DNA of 64,000 nt from Polynucleobacter sp. MG-6-Vaara-E2 (GCF_018687695.1 NZ_CP061303.1:310001-374000); one strand, 5' to 3'; positions 25,274-34,416 are shown, numbered from the stretch's first letter. Numbers and translations: made by a program. The notes: generated by a model from the letters alone, not told the origin.

Positions 25274-27298
25274 TTGAGTCAATTAGGATATAGGTCAGAT
25301 ATTGATGGGCTGAGAGCAATTGCAGTTCTTGCAGTTGTCCTCTTTCACACTTTTCCAGCATGGGTTAAGGGTGGATTTATTGGGGTCGATATTTTTTTTG
25401 TCATATCTGGTTACCTAATTGCTAAAAATACATTTTATGAACTAGATAATAATATTTTTAGTCTCATTAAATTCTATGCTAGAAGAATAAGAAGAATTAC
25501 TCCAGCTCTATTGCTTGTTTTAATTTTTTGCTTAGTATTGGGTTGGTTTGCTCTTTTTAGCGAGGAATACAAACCTCTAGGAAGGTATGTAGCTGCTGCT
25601 TCTGTGTTCATATCAAACATAGCATTGCTTAAAGATGCCGGATATTTTGATGCATCAGCTTATTCAAAGCCATTACTACATTTATGGAGCCTTGGAATAG
25701 AGGAGCAGTTTTATCTTGTTTGGCCACTTCTGATATGGTTTACATATATTCGTCGAAGATTTTTAGGAATATTAATTTCCGTTCTTGCAATATCATTTTT
25801 ACTTAATATCGCATTAATTACTATCAATACTGAAGCAACATTCTATTTACCAATAACAAGAATTTGGGAAATAATTTCGGGTAGTCTTATAGCTTGGATT
25901 ATTCATAATGGTAGACTGAAAATATTAACTAACTACAGTGAACAATTAATTTCACCTGTAGCAGTAAAACCTGCTAGAAAATTGATATTAAATTTCGTTT
26001 CAATTTTGGGGTTGTCTTTACTTCTTTTTGGTATTTATAAATTTGACTCTGGTTTACCTTATCCAGGATTATTCGCAGTATTCCCAGTACTAGGAACTAC
26101 TTTCATAATTGTTTCTAGTGAAGACGCATGGGTCAATAGGGTGATTCTATCCAACAAATTGCTTTGTTGGTTTGGTCTAATTAGCTATCCACTCTATCTT
26201 TGGCACTGGCCAATATTGAGCTTCGCATGGATTTTAGAAGGAGAATTCCCTAATAGAACCCTAAGATTTAGTTTATTGCTGCTCTCAATTTTTCTATCAT
26301 GGTTGACTTATTTCTATTTAGAAAAAAAGGTACGCTCATATAGACTTAGAGTGTCAATACCTGTTTTAGTTGGTGCGTTACTTATTGTTGGGTTAAGTGG
26401 GTGTTTTGTGTACTTTACAGATGGAGCTTCTTTTCGAGATTCCATAAGCTCATTTAAGTCCCAGTCAAACTCTGAAAAAATAATATTTGAGAAAATTGAA
26501 AATATTAGTTGCAAGTCTATTTTAGGTATTTCCTATGATGAAGGTATTTATTGCGAAGTTAAAACAACAAATCCCAAAGTTTTGATTATTGGAGACAGCC
26601 ATGCTAGAGCATTAAATGCTGCATCCTTCCGAGGGGGTGTAAATTTAGATAGTATTATGATCGGGGTACCATCCTGCTTGCCTCTTGTTGGATTTAAATT
26701 AATCTCAAAGGGGGTGGAAAATAATTTATGTAATGAGTTACCTAAAGCAATCAATGATTTATTAATCAAATATAAATCTATCGATACTATTATTGTGGCA
26801 ACAAGAGGGCCTCATTATTTTACGGGAAAAGGGTATGGACTAGAAGGTCAAAATAGTTTTTCAATAGTACCCTCCAATGGAAGCTTAGAAAGACAGCAGG
26901 ATATGTTTAGAGACGGATATATAAATTTTCTAAATTACATTGGCTCAAGGAATAAAAAAATCATTTTCTTAATTCAAGTTCCAGAAATAGGTGAGGATCC
27001 TGATTATTGTCTACGAAAGAGGCCGCTGCAAATTACCTTTAATGATTGCTCCCAGTCCTTAGAAAAAGTTTTACAAAGGCAAGGAAGCTATAGAGAAATT
27101 ATTAAAGAAATTCAATTGGCTTATCCCTCGCTTAGGATTTATGATCCAAATGCAATTTTTTGTGACGCAAATAAATGTTATGGAAAACGTGATGATGAAT
27201 TACTTTATTGGGATAATAATCACATAAATACTAAAGCAAGCTTACTTTTGATAAATGATATGATCAAAAAAGGAATTATTGAAATTAACAAGCAATAA
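25274..27298 (+). CDS. O-acyltransferase, OafA/YrhL type with SGNH domain
   Basis: Membrane acyltransferase of 674 residues. Residues 1-380 form an acyltransferase-3 domain with about ten membrane segments and the family histidine in AVVLFH (H25). Residues 400-674 form a periplasmic SGNH domain with IGDSHA (G440 to A444, nucleophile S442) and the DNNH pair D647/H650. Proteins of this architecture O-acetylate O-antigen or other glycans in the periplasm. TTG 25274 is the start consistent with the conserved RSDIDGLRA opening. It lies 43 bases after the cassette and may be a separate unit or its tail. Confidence 0.85.
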   Translation: MSQLGYRSDIDGLRAIAVLAVVLFHTFPAWVKGGFIGVDIFFVISGYLIAKNTFYELDNNIFSLIKFYARRIRRITPALLLVLIFCLVLGWFALFSEEYKPLGRYVAAASVFISNIALLKDAGYFDASAYSKPLLHLWSLGIEEQFYLVWPLLIWFTYIRRRFLGILISVLAISFLLNIALITINTEATFYLPITRIWEIISGSLIAWIIHNGRLKILTNYSEQLISPVAVKPARKLILNFVSILGLSLLLFGIYKFDSGLPYPGLFAVFPVLGTTFIIVSSEDAWVNRVILSNKLLCWFGLISYPLYLWHWPILSFAWILEGEFPNRTLRFSLLLLSIFLSWLTYFYLEKKVRSYRLRVSIPVLVGALLIVGLSGCFVYFTDGASFRDSISSFKSQSNSEKIIFEKIENISCKSILGISYDEGIYCEVKTTNPKVLIIGDSHARALNAASFRGGVNLDSIMIGVPSCLPLVGFKLISKGVENNLCNELPKAINDLLIKYKSIDTIIVATRGPHYFTGKGYGLEGQNSFSIVPSNGSLERQQDMFRDGYINFLNYIGSRNKKIIFLIQVPEIGEDPDYCLRKRPLQITFNDCSQSLEKVLQRQGSYREIIKEIQLAYPSLRIYDPNAIFCDANKCYGKRDDELLYWDNNHINTKASLLLINDMIKKGIIEINKQ

Positions 27299-27354
27299 AG
27301 CTCTGACCTCAATACGGCCGGGCCATCATAAATTTAAGCTTGTAACTTTAAAAG

Positions 27355-28191
27355 TCATTTTATATTTTTAAGTAAAAATATACCCTGAGTTGCTGTGATA
27401 GATGGATCCAATTGATTAAATTGATTGGAAATAATTTCAGGAAGCATTGCAGAATTTTCACATTTGCAGGCTAATAACTCGTATCCAAGGTCATTAAATA
27501 ACGATAAGTAGTCATAATGCCTCAGTCTATTCTGGTAGTGTGATGAATGATTATATTTTCCAAAACAATGATCATCGAACTGGAGAAAGTTGAGCTTGCC
27601 TATACTTGAATCAGAATAAGAATAATGATCAGTATAATCAACTATTGCTGATATAAGTCCATTAGGTTTAAGAATTCTCTTCATTGCCTGAAAAATACTT
27701 TTTAAATCATTTAATGGAATGTGTTCAAGTGTGTCTGTTGAGATACATGCGTCAAAAGAATTTTCTTCTAATGAATTGTTGACTAAATTAAATGGTGCTT
27801 TATAAGTAATTTTTAGAAACTTAAAGAGTTCGTCTGTATTTCTTAATTCATGATACTTAAGGTTCGTACAAATTTTTGAAAGCTGATTAAAAGAATTATT
27901 AACAAGACTAATGTCTAGCATTGACCTTATATCCACTAAAAGCTGGCTTTCAGCAAATTGAGATAAGTATATATTTTGAGCAAGATTTTTCCCAGCTCCA
28001 AACTCAATAATCTTCGGGGATGGTAAGGTGCTTAAATTACTTTGGTGAGTGATCCACTTTGGATTTAGGCATTGAATTTCTATGATAGATTTTTTTGTTA
28101 TATATTTTTGAATAAAATACAATAGCTTATAAATTTTAAATAAGTCTATTAAAAGAAAAATGAAAGATTTTGTTTTCCAATTGATGTTCAT
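27355..28191 (-). CDS. SAM-dependent methyltransferase
   Basis: A 278-residue protein on the strand opposite to its neighbours. Motif I is IIEFGAGKN, the acidic loop VDIRSMLD follows, and ISTDTLEHI is the usual post-I stretch of Methyltransf_11 enzymes; RILKPNGLISAI completes the core. The first 40 residues are hydrophobic and basic and may form a membrane anchor. Its start is only 3 bases from the start of the divergent sugar transferase, leaving no room for separate non-overlapping promoters. It is the fifth methyltransferase of the locus; the substrate is unknown. Confidence 0.7.
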   Translation of the reverse strand: MNINWKTKSFIFLLIDLFKIYKLLYFIQKYITKKSIIEIQCLNPKWITHQSNLSTLPSPKIIEFGAGKNLAQNIYLSQFAESQLLVDIRSMLDISLVNNSFNQLSKICTNLKYHELRNTDELFKFLKITYKAPFNLVNNSLEENSFDACISTDTLEHIPLNDLKSIFQAMKRILKPNGLISAIVDYTDHYSYSDSSIGKLNFLQFDDHCFGKYNHSSHYQNRLRHYDYLSLFNDLGYELLACKCENSAMLPEIISNQFNQLDPSITATQGIFLLKNIK

Positions 28192-28194
28192 TTT

Positions 28195-28755
28195 ATGAAA
28201 AGAATTTTTGACCTTATGTTGGCTATATTAGCATCTGCCTTGTTGGCTGTAGTAATTATGGGCGCTTCTATTGCTATTAAATTAACTTCTAGGGGGCCTA
28301 TTCTATATTGGTCAGATAGGGTTGGAAGGCTTAACCGGGTTTTTCAAATGCCTAAATTTAGAACCATGAAAGTGGATACTCCTGTTGTTGCGACGCATTT
28401 ACTTCGCAATCCAGACGTACACATGACATCAATCGGTACTTTTCTGAGAAAATATAGTATTGATGAGCTGCCTCAGTTATGGTCGATTTTTGTTGGACAC
28501 ATGTCATTTGTAGGGCCTCGTCCCGCTTTATTTAACCAATATGATTTAATCGCACTGCGAACAAAATTTGGCGTAGAGAAGATGCTTCCTGGATTAACAG
28601 GGTGGGCGCAGATAAATGGTAGGGACGATCTTTCTGTTGAGTTAAAAGTTAAATTTGACGTTCAATATATGGAACGCCAAAATTTTAGATTTGATCTCCA
28701 AATACTGATATTAACTTTTTTTAAGGTAATTGAACATTCTGGGGTCAAACACTAA
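28195..28755 (+). CDS. Initiating phosphoglycosyl transferase (bacterial sugar transferase)
   Basis: Monotopic phosphoglycosyl transferase of 186 residues, the short PglC/WcaJ-C-terminal type. A single N-terminal hydrophobic segment (about 6-30) precedes the signature stretches MPKFRTMKVD (51-60), LRKYSIDELPQLW (83-95), MSFVGPRP (101-108) and PGLTGWAQINGRDD (about 131-144). It transfers a sugar phosphate from UDP-sugar to undecaprenyl phosphate and so begins repeat-unit assembly. The dehydratase next door suggests an initiating 2-acetamido-6-deoxy sugar such as QuiNAc, FucNAc or a bacillosamine derivative. Confidence 0.9.
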   Translation: MKRIFDLMLAILASALLAVVIMGASIAIKLTSRGPILYWSDRVGRLNRVFQMPKFRTMKVDTPVVATHLLRNPDVHMTSIGTFLRKYSIDELPQLWSIFVGHMSFVGPRPALFNQYDLIALRTKFGVEKMLPGLTGWAQINGRDDLSVELKVKFDVQYMERQNFRFDLQILILTFFKVIEHSGVKH

Positions 28756-28812
28756 TAGTCATCTACATTTTTTATGTAATTTTATTGATAGGATTGGCAA
28801 ATTTATTCAAAC

Positions 28813-30753
28813 ATGAAAATCAATGCACTGATTACACTCATATCCCTAATTCCAAGAAGATTCAAGCGAATTTGTGTGTTGTTCGTCGATATTTCTTTAA
28901 GTGGATTAACATTCTGGTACTCAATATATTTATTGAGCGGTAATTGGCTTATTCAAAGTAATAGCCAATGGCTTTCAATGGCCTTTGAAATAATTGTAAG
29001 TACTGCTATTTTTTATTGTTTTGGCCTTTACAACGAAGTCTTTAGATACATTGGATCTGCTGCTTTTAAGTCAACTGTAAGAGCATTTATCTATCTTTTT
29101 TGTACTGCATTAATTGTTTTTACACTAATTGGGGTGGAAGATGTTCCGAGGTCTATCGGAATAATCCAGCCGATACTTTTATTCTGTGCAATAGGAAGTT
29201 TTCGGTATTTAATTCGTTTTATATTTTCTTATTCTAGATCCAATATTGAAAGGAAAAAGAAATCTATCTTAATCTTCGGCGCAGGTCAATCTGGGCGACA
29301 GTTACTAGCTAGTCTAAATATAGACAAAAACATAATTGTTAAGGGTTTTGTCGATGATGACACTAGGCTTCAGGGAAACTTTGTAAATGGAATATGTGTT
29401 TACAGCTGCGAAAATTTAAAGGCGCTTATTGATAACCTTGCTATTACAGATCTTATATTGGCAATGCCATCTTCATCGCGTTCTCGCAGACTTGAAGTTA
29501 TTAATGCGCTAGAGGGTTGTGGAGTGCGGGTAAGAACTTTGCCCAGCGTGGTAAGTTTTGTAACCGGCCAAATTAATCTCGCAGATTTACATGACCTTGA
29601 AATGCCTGATTTGCTTGGTCGAAATGAGGTGCTCCCAGATCCTCTTGCTATCTCTCATGCAGTTTCTAATAAGGTAATTTTGGTTACTGGAGCAGGCGGA
29701 TCTATTGGAAGTGAGTTATGCAGGCAGATTCTTGCGCTATCCCCTAAAGAGCTGATCTTAGTAGATAGTTGCGAATTTAATCTTTACACGATTTCATCTG
29801 AGCTAAAAGTAAAATGTCTCCCTGGAGTTAATCTAAAATTAGATGGGGCTCACCCTGAATCAGATTCAATTGCTAACCATACAAAAATCTTTTCTTATCT
29901 ACTATCTATAAGAGATATTAATTCAATAAAAAGAGTCTTTTCTAGACACTGCCCAGATACGGTGTTCCATGCCGCTGCCTACAAACATGTTCCTTTGGTT
30001 GAAGAAAACGCAGTTGAAGGTATACGTAATAACGTCTTTGGTACAAAAACTATTGCTGAATTGAGTATGGCTAGCGGTGTCAGAAATTTTACATTGGTGA
30101 GTACGGACAAGGCAGTGAGACCTACAAATGTAATGGGGGCAACCAAAAGAATCTCGGAGCTAATTCTTCAGTCTTTGGCTGAGTCTGTTAAGAGTAGTCA
30201 ATTACCAACCATATTTTCTATGGTTCGTTTTGGGAACGTACTGGGATCTTCAGGTTCTGTAGCCCCCCTTTTTGTGAACCAGATTAAAAATAGAGAGCCT
30301 ATTACCATTACGCATCCGGATGTTACACGCTATTTCATGTCAATTTCTGAGGCTGCACAATTGGTGCTTCAAGCAAGTTCAATGTCTAGTGGGGGAGAGG
30401 TTTTTATTTTAGATATGGGTGCCCCTGTCCGTATTTATGACTTGGCGCTTAAAATGATTTATTTGTCAGGACTTACTCTGAAGGATGAGCTTCATCCAGA
30501 TGGAGATATTGAAATTAAATTCATAGGTTTAAGACCCGGCGAAAAATTATTTGAAGAGCTGTTGATTGGAAATGATCCGCAGCCTACAAAACATGCAAAA
30601 ATCTTAAAAGGTAATGAATCTTTTATTCCTTTGGATAAACTGAATAAAGAGCTAAAGGCCCTTGAAGAGATACTAGAGTCTAATGATCTAAAATTAGTAT
30701 ATGAAAAGTTGAAAAATTTGGTTCCTGAATATATTCCAAATGTCACGGCATAA
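28813..30753 (+). CDS. UDP-GlcNAc 4,6-dehydratase, WbpM/PglF/FlaA1 family
   Basis: Long membrane-bound nucleotide-sugar dehydratase of 646 residues. The N-terminal 130 residues hold about four membrane segments, a first Rossmann fold shows ILIFGAGQSG (near 153-162), and the catalytic SDR domain has GAGGSIGSE (293-301) and STDKAVRPTNVMGATKR (430-446), where M441 replaces the Tyr of YxxxK and K445 is kept. This Met substitution is normal for WbpM-type enzymes. The product is UDP-2-acetamido-4-keto-2,6-dideoxyhexose, the precursor of QuiNAc, FucNAc and diNAc-bacillosamine. Between about 345 and 365 there is an extra stretch not typical of the family core. Confidence 0.9.
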   Translation: MKINALITLISLIPRRFKRICVLFVDISLSGLTFWYSIYLLSGNWLIQSNSQWLSMAFEIIVSTAIFYCFGLYNEVFRYIGSAAFKSTVRAFIYLFCTALIVFTLIGVEDVPRSIGIIQPILLFCAIGSFRYLIRFIFSYSRSNIERKKKSILIFGAGQSGRQLLASLNIDKNIIVKGFVDDDTRLQGNFVNGICVYSCENLKALIDNLAITDLILAMPSSSRSRRLEVINALEGCGVRVRTLPSVVSFVTGQINLADLHDLEMPDLLGRNEVLPDPLAISHAVSNKVILVTGAGGSIGSELCRQILALSPKELILVDSCEFNLYTISSELKVKCLPGVNLKLDGAHPESDSIANHTKIFSYLLSIRDINSIKRVFSRHCPDTVFHAAAYKHVPLVEENAVEGIRNNVFGTKTIAELSMASGVRNFTLVSTDKAVRPTNVMGATKRISELILQSLAESVKSSQLPTIFSMVRFGNVLGSSGSVAPLFVNQIKNREPITITHPDVTRYFMSISEAAQLVLQASSMSSGGEVFILDMGAPVRIYDLALKMIYLSGLTLKDELHPDGDIEIKFIGLRPGEKLFEELLIGNDPQPTKHAKILKGNESFIPLDKLNKELKALEEILESNDLKLVYEKLKNLVPEYIPNVTA

Positions 30754-30841
30754 ATATGACCAATATTCAATTTTTGATGCAACTTAAGGTCTCTTTCTCT
30801 AGTTTAAAAATTATTTAATGTGACTTAATGATTCTAGAAGA

Positions 30842-32218
30842 ATGAAGCTAACACAAAATAACATCGAGTTTATTAATCACGCCTCTGTGATTATTAGGGG
30901 GACTAATAGTTCAGTTTTGACAGATCCTTGGTATGAAGGATCCGTATTTCATGATGGTTGGAGGCTTCTTTATGAAAATCCTGATGATTGCATCAAGAGG
31001 ATGCTGGAAGATATAAACTATATTTGGATTTCACACGAACATCCAGATCATTTCTCAATTCCTTTTTTTAAAAAATATAAAGAGATTCTTATTGATCATG
31101 AGATAAAAATATTGTTTCAAAAAACTAAAGATTTAAGGGTAGTGCAGTTTCTTAGGGGGCTTGGCTTGTCTGTAATAGAGCTTGAGTCTAATGAATTATT
31201 TGAGATAGAGGATGGGTTTAGTTTAAAAATAATCAAAGATGAGTTTTATGATTCCGCATTGATTGGATACGTCAATGGCTGCACTATTTTTAACATAAAC
31301 GATTGCCCTCTTCATGAGTTAAATAGAATTAAAAACTTTAGAAAACGCTATGGCACTTGTGACATACTTTTGACGCAATTTAGTTATGCTGCCTGGAAAG
31401 GTGGTCCTGAGAATTTACAATGGAGACGAGGTGCCGCAAGGGAAAAGCTAAGGTCTTTGCTAAATCAAGGCTTAATATTTGAAGCGAAAGTAGTAATTCC
31501 ATTTGCTAGTTTTGTTTGGTTTTCAAATCTTAAAAACTTTTATCTAAACGATTCAATTAATTTACCTAAGGATGTTTTAGCTTACTGTGCTGAAAATAAT
31601 GCCCCATTTGATGTAATATTTTTAGCTCCATATGAAAGGCTTACTGTCGTACACTCGCCTAAAGGCCACGATCAAAAAGTAGAATCTATACAGTTTTGGG
31701 ATGATGCCTATAAAATAATTTCTGAAGCACATGCTTCTACTTTTATTGACCCCTCATCATTGATTGGCCTGCAAGATTTATTTCATCGATATCGGAATCG
31801 AATTTTAGAAAAAAATTCTCAATGGCTTATATGGATCCTATCTAAAATTCCCAGATTAAATGCTTTTAAGCCGATTTTAATATTAATAGAAGATCTAGAA
31901 ATGGTAGTACTGGTTGATTTCCTAAAGGGTAAATTGGAGATTTCCCAAGATCGGCCTGAAATTTCGATGCACTCAGCTTCTTTGGCTTATATTTTTAAAT
32001 ATCCATTTGGATTTGATACTCTTACTGTTAATGGATGTTTTGATGAAGTTAAAGCCGGTGAATTTAGTAAATTATCGAAGGTCTTCGCCTTAGAAAATTT
32101 AAATAATCTGGGAATTTATCTCAAATCATCAATAATCTTTAATGTTGATGTAATTTTTATATTTATGCGAAGATTAATGAAGGTAAAAGCGAGAATGCAA
32201 GGCGTGTCTTCAAATTAG
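30842..32218 (+). CDS. MBL-fold metallohydrolase, CMP-sialic acid hydroxylase-like
   Basis: A 458-residue protein with an N-terminal metallo-beta-lactamase domain. The metal motif HEHPDH lies at 65-70 and INHASVIIRG (11-20) and LTDPWYEG (26-33) open the fold as in UlaG-like and CMP-Neu5Ac hydroxylase-like proteins. The following stretch LLTQFSYAAWKGGPEN and HSPKGHDQ also recall that group. About 200 C-terminal residues have no motif I recognise. It is the last gene of the polysaccharide locus. A Rieske-type iron-sulfur motif is not visible, so true hydroxylase activity is doubtful; hydrolysis or modification of an activated acidic sugar is an alternative. Confidence 0.6.
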   Translation: MKLTQNNIEFINHASVIIRGTNSSVLTDPWYEGSVFHDGWRLLYENPDDCIKRMLEDINYIWISHEHPDHFSIPFFKKYKEILIDHEIKILFQKTKDLRVVQFLRGLGLSVIELESNELFEIEDGFSLKIIKDEFYDSALIGYVNGCTIFNINDCPLHELNRIKNFRKRYGTCDILLTQFSYAAWKGGPENLQWRRGAAREKLRSLLNQGLIFEAKVVIPFASFVWFSNLKNFYLNDSINLPKDVLAYCAENNAPFDVIFLAPYERLTVVHSPKGHDQKVESIQFWDDAYKIISEAHASTFIDPSSLIGLQDLFHRYRNRILEKNSQWLIWILSKIPRLNAFKPILILIEDLEMVVLVDFLKGKLEISQDRPEISMHSASLAYIFKYPFGFDTLTVNGCFDEVKAGEFSKLSKVFALENLNNLGIYLKSSIIFNVDVIFIFMRRLMKVKARMQGVSSN

Positions 32219-32265
32219 TTATCTATAAATGGGGTATGACTAAAGCATATTGCATTTGGGATAAA

Positions 32266-33036
32266 TCACACTATCGCCAACCTCACACACTGCTGCAGTG
32301 CCCGGTGCCGCAGCATTCTTCTAGGCATCTTCTTCCAGATCTCCTTGTCATTACGCACCTCTATAAAGTACTCTCGAATCGTAATGGGCATCATACGATC
32401 GCGCCTAAAAATAGAGCATTCAATCCACTCTGGAACGCCTTCTACTAGGCATTCTGCCTGGTTAAAGACTAGGCCATTAAATTGAGGATGGCTATTGAGT
32501 AACTTTGAGCATCCTTCAATCGTAATAAAGACTTGCCAAGATCCATCTTCGTATTGGGTAATCCCAAGTTCTTCATTAAGAGGATCTAAATGCAGATTTT
32601 GTATGGTGCGTAGTAAATGCAACATGGTTTTTGCCGGCACTTCAATCTGTAAATCGATCCAAGCCTTTAGTTGCGCCTCATCTATTTCTAGTACAGCAGC
32701 TGCGCTAGCAACTTCCTGGTTAATGAGTTCATTAAATACAAGGATAGGTTCTGCTAGGTTAGTAATAGTTTGATTAGGCGCAGGTAATGCTTCACCACCA
32801 AACTGAACCGTTCTTGCAACGCCTTCTAGATCAGTGCTTGCAAACGGATCATCTTCAGTAGTGTTAAATAAGCTTGGTAACGGATCTACTTGGCTACGAT
32901 CGCCTGCATCCACATCTTTATCTGTCAATACCGTAGAAACTAATTTACTCTTAGTTGCTTCTTGCCGCTCTAAGATCTCTTTGAGGGTATGGATCCCTTT
33001 ACCGGCTTTGCTGGTTTTAGTCATAGCAGCTTTCAT
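32266..33036 (-). CDS. Phage-type single-strand annealing protein, Bet/RecT family
   Basis: A 256-residue protein whose C-terminal half matches RecT/Bet annealases: QVFITIEGCSKLLNSHPQFNG, the charged PEWIECSIFRRDR stretch and the closing WKKMPRRMLRHRALQQCVRLA-like helix with its conserved Met-Pro and Arg residues. The first 70 residues are low-complexity and charged. Such proteins pair complementary single strands left by a 5'-3' exonuclease. The gene overlaps the YqaJ exonuclease by 4 bases (ATGA), forming the classic two-component phage recombination system. No other phage genes are seen nearby. Confidence 0.8.
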   Translation of the reverse strand: MKAAMTKTSKAGKGIHTLKEILERQEATKSKLVSTVLTDKDVDAGDRSQVDPLPSLFNTTEDDPFASTDLEGVARTVQFGGEALPAPNQTITNLAEPILVFNELINQEVASAAAVLEIDEAQLKAWIDLQIEVPAKTMLHLLRTIQNLHLDPLNEELGITQYEDGSWQVFITIEGCSKLLNSHPQFNGLVFNQAECLVEGVPEWIECSIFRRDRMMPITIREYFIEVRNDKEIWKKMPRRMLRHRALQQCVRLAIV

Positions 33037-33977
33037 GATCGATCTCCCAGTTGCTTTACTACTAAGCGTCGACTATTCTGTACTGCAATCTTGTAATTGC
33101 TAGCGAGCTCTGGGTGCTCTGCTTCTAAGCGCTTGCTATCTAACCTCAATGATGGTTTTGGGGCTTTCCAGGTGGCTAACACCTTTCCTTGATAGGTTAG
33201 GGTCTCCGCTTCTCTAAGTTCACTCATGATGCTTTGTTTAATGTGCGATATCTCAGCTTCTCGACTATCAATCTCACAATTGAGTATTTGTAAGCGTTTG
33301 GTCAGATCAAAAGTATCTGCTTTAGCTTCTATACTTTTCTTGGGATCGCCTTTGCTAAAAAGAGTATGGCAGTCTTGTTCGTTCATTGCTGGTGGCGGTA
33401 TGTCTTTAAGAACATACTCATGCCAAAAGAACAACGCCTTTTGGATGATCATTTGTTCAAGTTCTTTATCTCTAGCAATTTCATAAATCCGAAAGTCATG
33501 ATTGCCAAAGAGGACTGCAAGGTCTGCTTGTTCAATCCCGGTAATAGCTTGATACCAAGCCACTTGGCATAGGTAGGGCAGGGGCACTTCATCAGAACCT
33601 GCTATCCCCCAATCACCAGATACAAAAGGATTGGCGGTTTTGCACTCCAAAATTTTGGTAGGTGGACAATCTAATCTATCACCCATCACCAGCCTGTCGA
33701 TATGCGCGCAAAACATGCAATGCTCTGGATGGATAAAAGCTGATTCATCATGAACGAGCTTTAGGCCAGTTGCGCGGCAATACTCACTAGCAACAAAGCT
33801 TTCAGCAAAAGAGCCAAAGCGCAGCGGCAAGGAATCGGTCGTAGAAGTTTCCTTACCCGTCTTTTCCATCCAGACCTGCAGGGGTGATCGAAAGCGCGAC
33901 AGACCCAAAATGGCACCAATGTCAGAGCCGCCTACAAATTTAGACCGATCTACGCTAAAATCTTGATTAATAAGCAT
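33033..33977 (-). CDS. YqaJ-type viral recombinase / 5'-3' exonuclease
   Basis: A 314-residue PD-(D/E)xK nuclease of the YqaJ family. GGSDIGAILGLSRFRSP (16-32) is the family start, FGSFAE (54-59) supplies an early acidic residue, D94 and E111-x-K113 (IDRL...LECKT) form the catalytic core and CQVAWYQ follows near 137-143. It would resect double-strand ends processively and hand single strands to the annealase encoded just downstream. AAAGGA about 6 bases before ATG 33977 is a good ribosome-binding site. It probably forms an operon of two with the annealase, controlled from the intergenic region shared with the XRE gene. Confidence 0.8.
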   Translation of the reverse strand: MLINQDFSVDRSKFVGGSDIGAILGLSRFRSPLQVWMEKTGKETSTTDSLPLRFGSFAESFVASEYCRATGLKLVHDESAFIHPEHCMFCAHIDRLVMGDRLDCPPTKILECKTANPFVSGDWGIAGSDEVPLPYLCQVAWYQAITGIEQADLAVLFGNHDFRIYEIARDKELEQMIIQKALFFWHEYVLKDIPPPAMNEQDCHTLFSKGDPKKSIEAKADTFDLTKRLQILNCEIDSREAEISHIKQSIMSELREAETLTYQGKVLATWKAPKPSLRLDSKRLEAEHPELASNYKIAVQNSRRLVVKQLGDRS

Positions 33978-34003
33978 TTTTTATCCTTTATAAACAATAT
34001 TAA

Positions 34004-34019
34004 GTTCTTTTAATAGAAC
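34004..34019. promoter_or_regulatory. Inverted repeat between divergent recombination and XRE genes
   Basis: GTTCT (34004-34008) and AGAAC (34015-34019) form an inverted repeat with a 6-base AT spacer in the 71-base gap between the divergent exonuclease and XRE genes. The position fits an operator for the XRE repressor acting on both promoters. This is an inference from position and symmetry only. Confidence 0.35.
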
Positions 34020-34048
34020 AATATATCCTATTATAGTCAGAAATTATT

Positions 34049-34282
34049 GTGATTACAAGTGGTCAAATAAAAGCTGCTAGAGCTCTTGTTGGAATGACGG
34101 CAACCAAGCTTGCTGAGCTCTCTGGGGTTGCTTATACAACTGTTGTACGAATGGAATCTTCTAACGGCATTCCATCTGGACAGGTAAAAACATTGGATGC
34201 AGTTCAGAAGGTTTTGGAAGAGGCGGGGATTGAATTCATCGGCACGGCTGATAGCGGGGCAGGGGTGCGCTGGCGACCCTAG
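34049..34282 (+). CDS. Small XRE-family DNA-binding regulator
   Basis: A 77-residue protein that is almost entirely one Cro/CI-type helix-turn-helix: SGQIKAARALVGMTATKLAE then LSGVAYTTVVRMESSNG, followed by a short QKVLEEAGIEF helix and the GAGVRWR ending common to small XRE regulators. It starts at GTG 34049. Divergent from the exonuclease-annealase pair, it is the obvious candidate repressor of that operon. A role as an antitoxin is possible but no adjacent toxin is seen. Confidence 0.75.
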   Translation: MITSGQIKAARALVGMTATKLAELSGVAYTTVVRMESSNGIPSGQVKTLDAVQKVLEEAGIEFIGTADSGAGVRWRP

Positions 34283-34373
34283 CTGTATTGAGCATACTTT
34301 TCTAATCCTCTGATTTAATTCACCTTTTTAATTCTTGAAAATGAAATTGGGGAATTGCTTGCGCTTAAATAAA

Positions 34374-34406
34374 ATTGTAGCTACAATGTAGCTTATTAAT
34401 GCTACA
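34374..34406. promoter_or_regulatory. Palindromic operator pair before the RelB/DinJ-like gene
   Basis: A perfect 14-base palindrome, ATTGTAGCTACAAT, occupies 34374-34387. It is followed by a second inverted repeat that reuses the same half-site: TGTAGC (34387-34392) and GCTACA (34401-34406) around TTATTAAT. The arrangement lies directly upstream of the start at 34417, as expected for an autoregulated ribbon-helix-helix antitoxin. Which sequence binds which protein is inferred. Confidence 0.55.
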
Positions 34407-34416
34407 GGAGTATTCA

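Noticed and set aside
32236..33103. Open frames on the plus strand across the annealase gene
   Set aside because: They are short, have no family motifs and mirror the well-supported minus-strand annealase and exonuclease genes.
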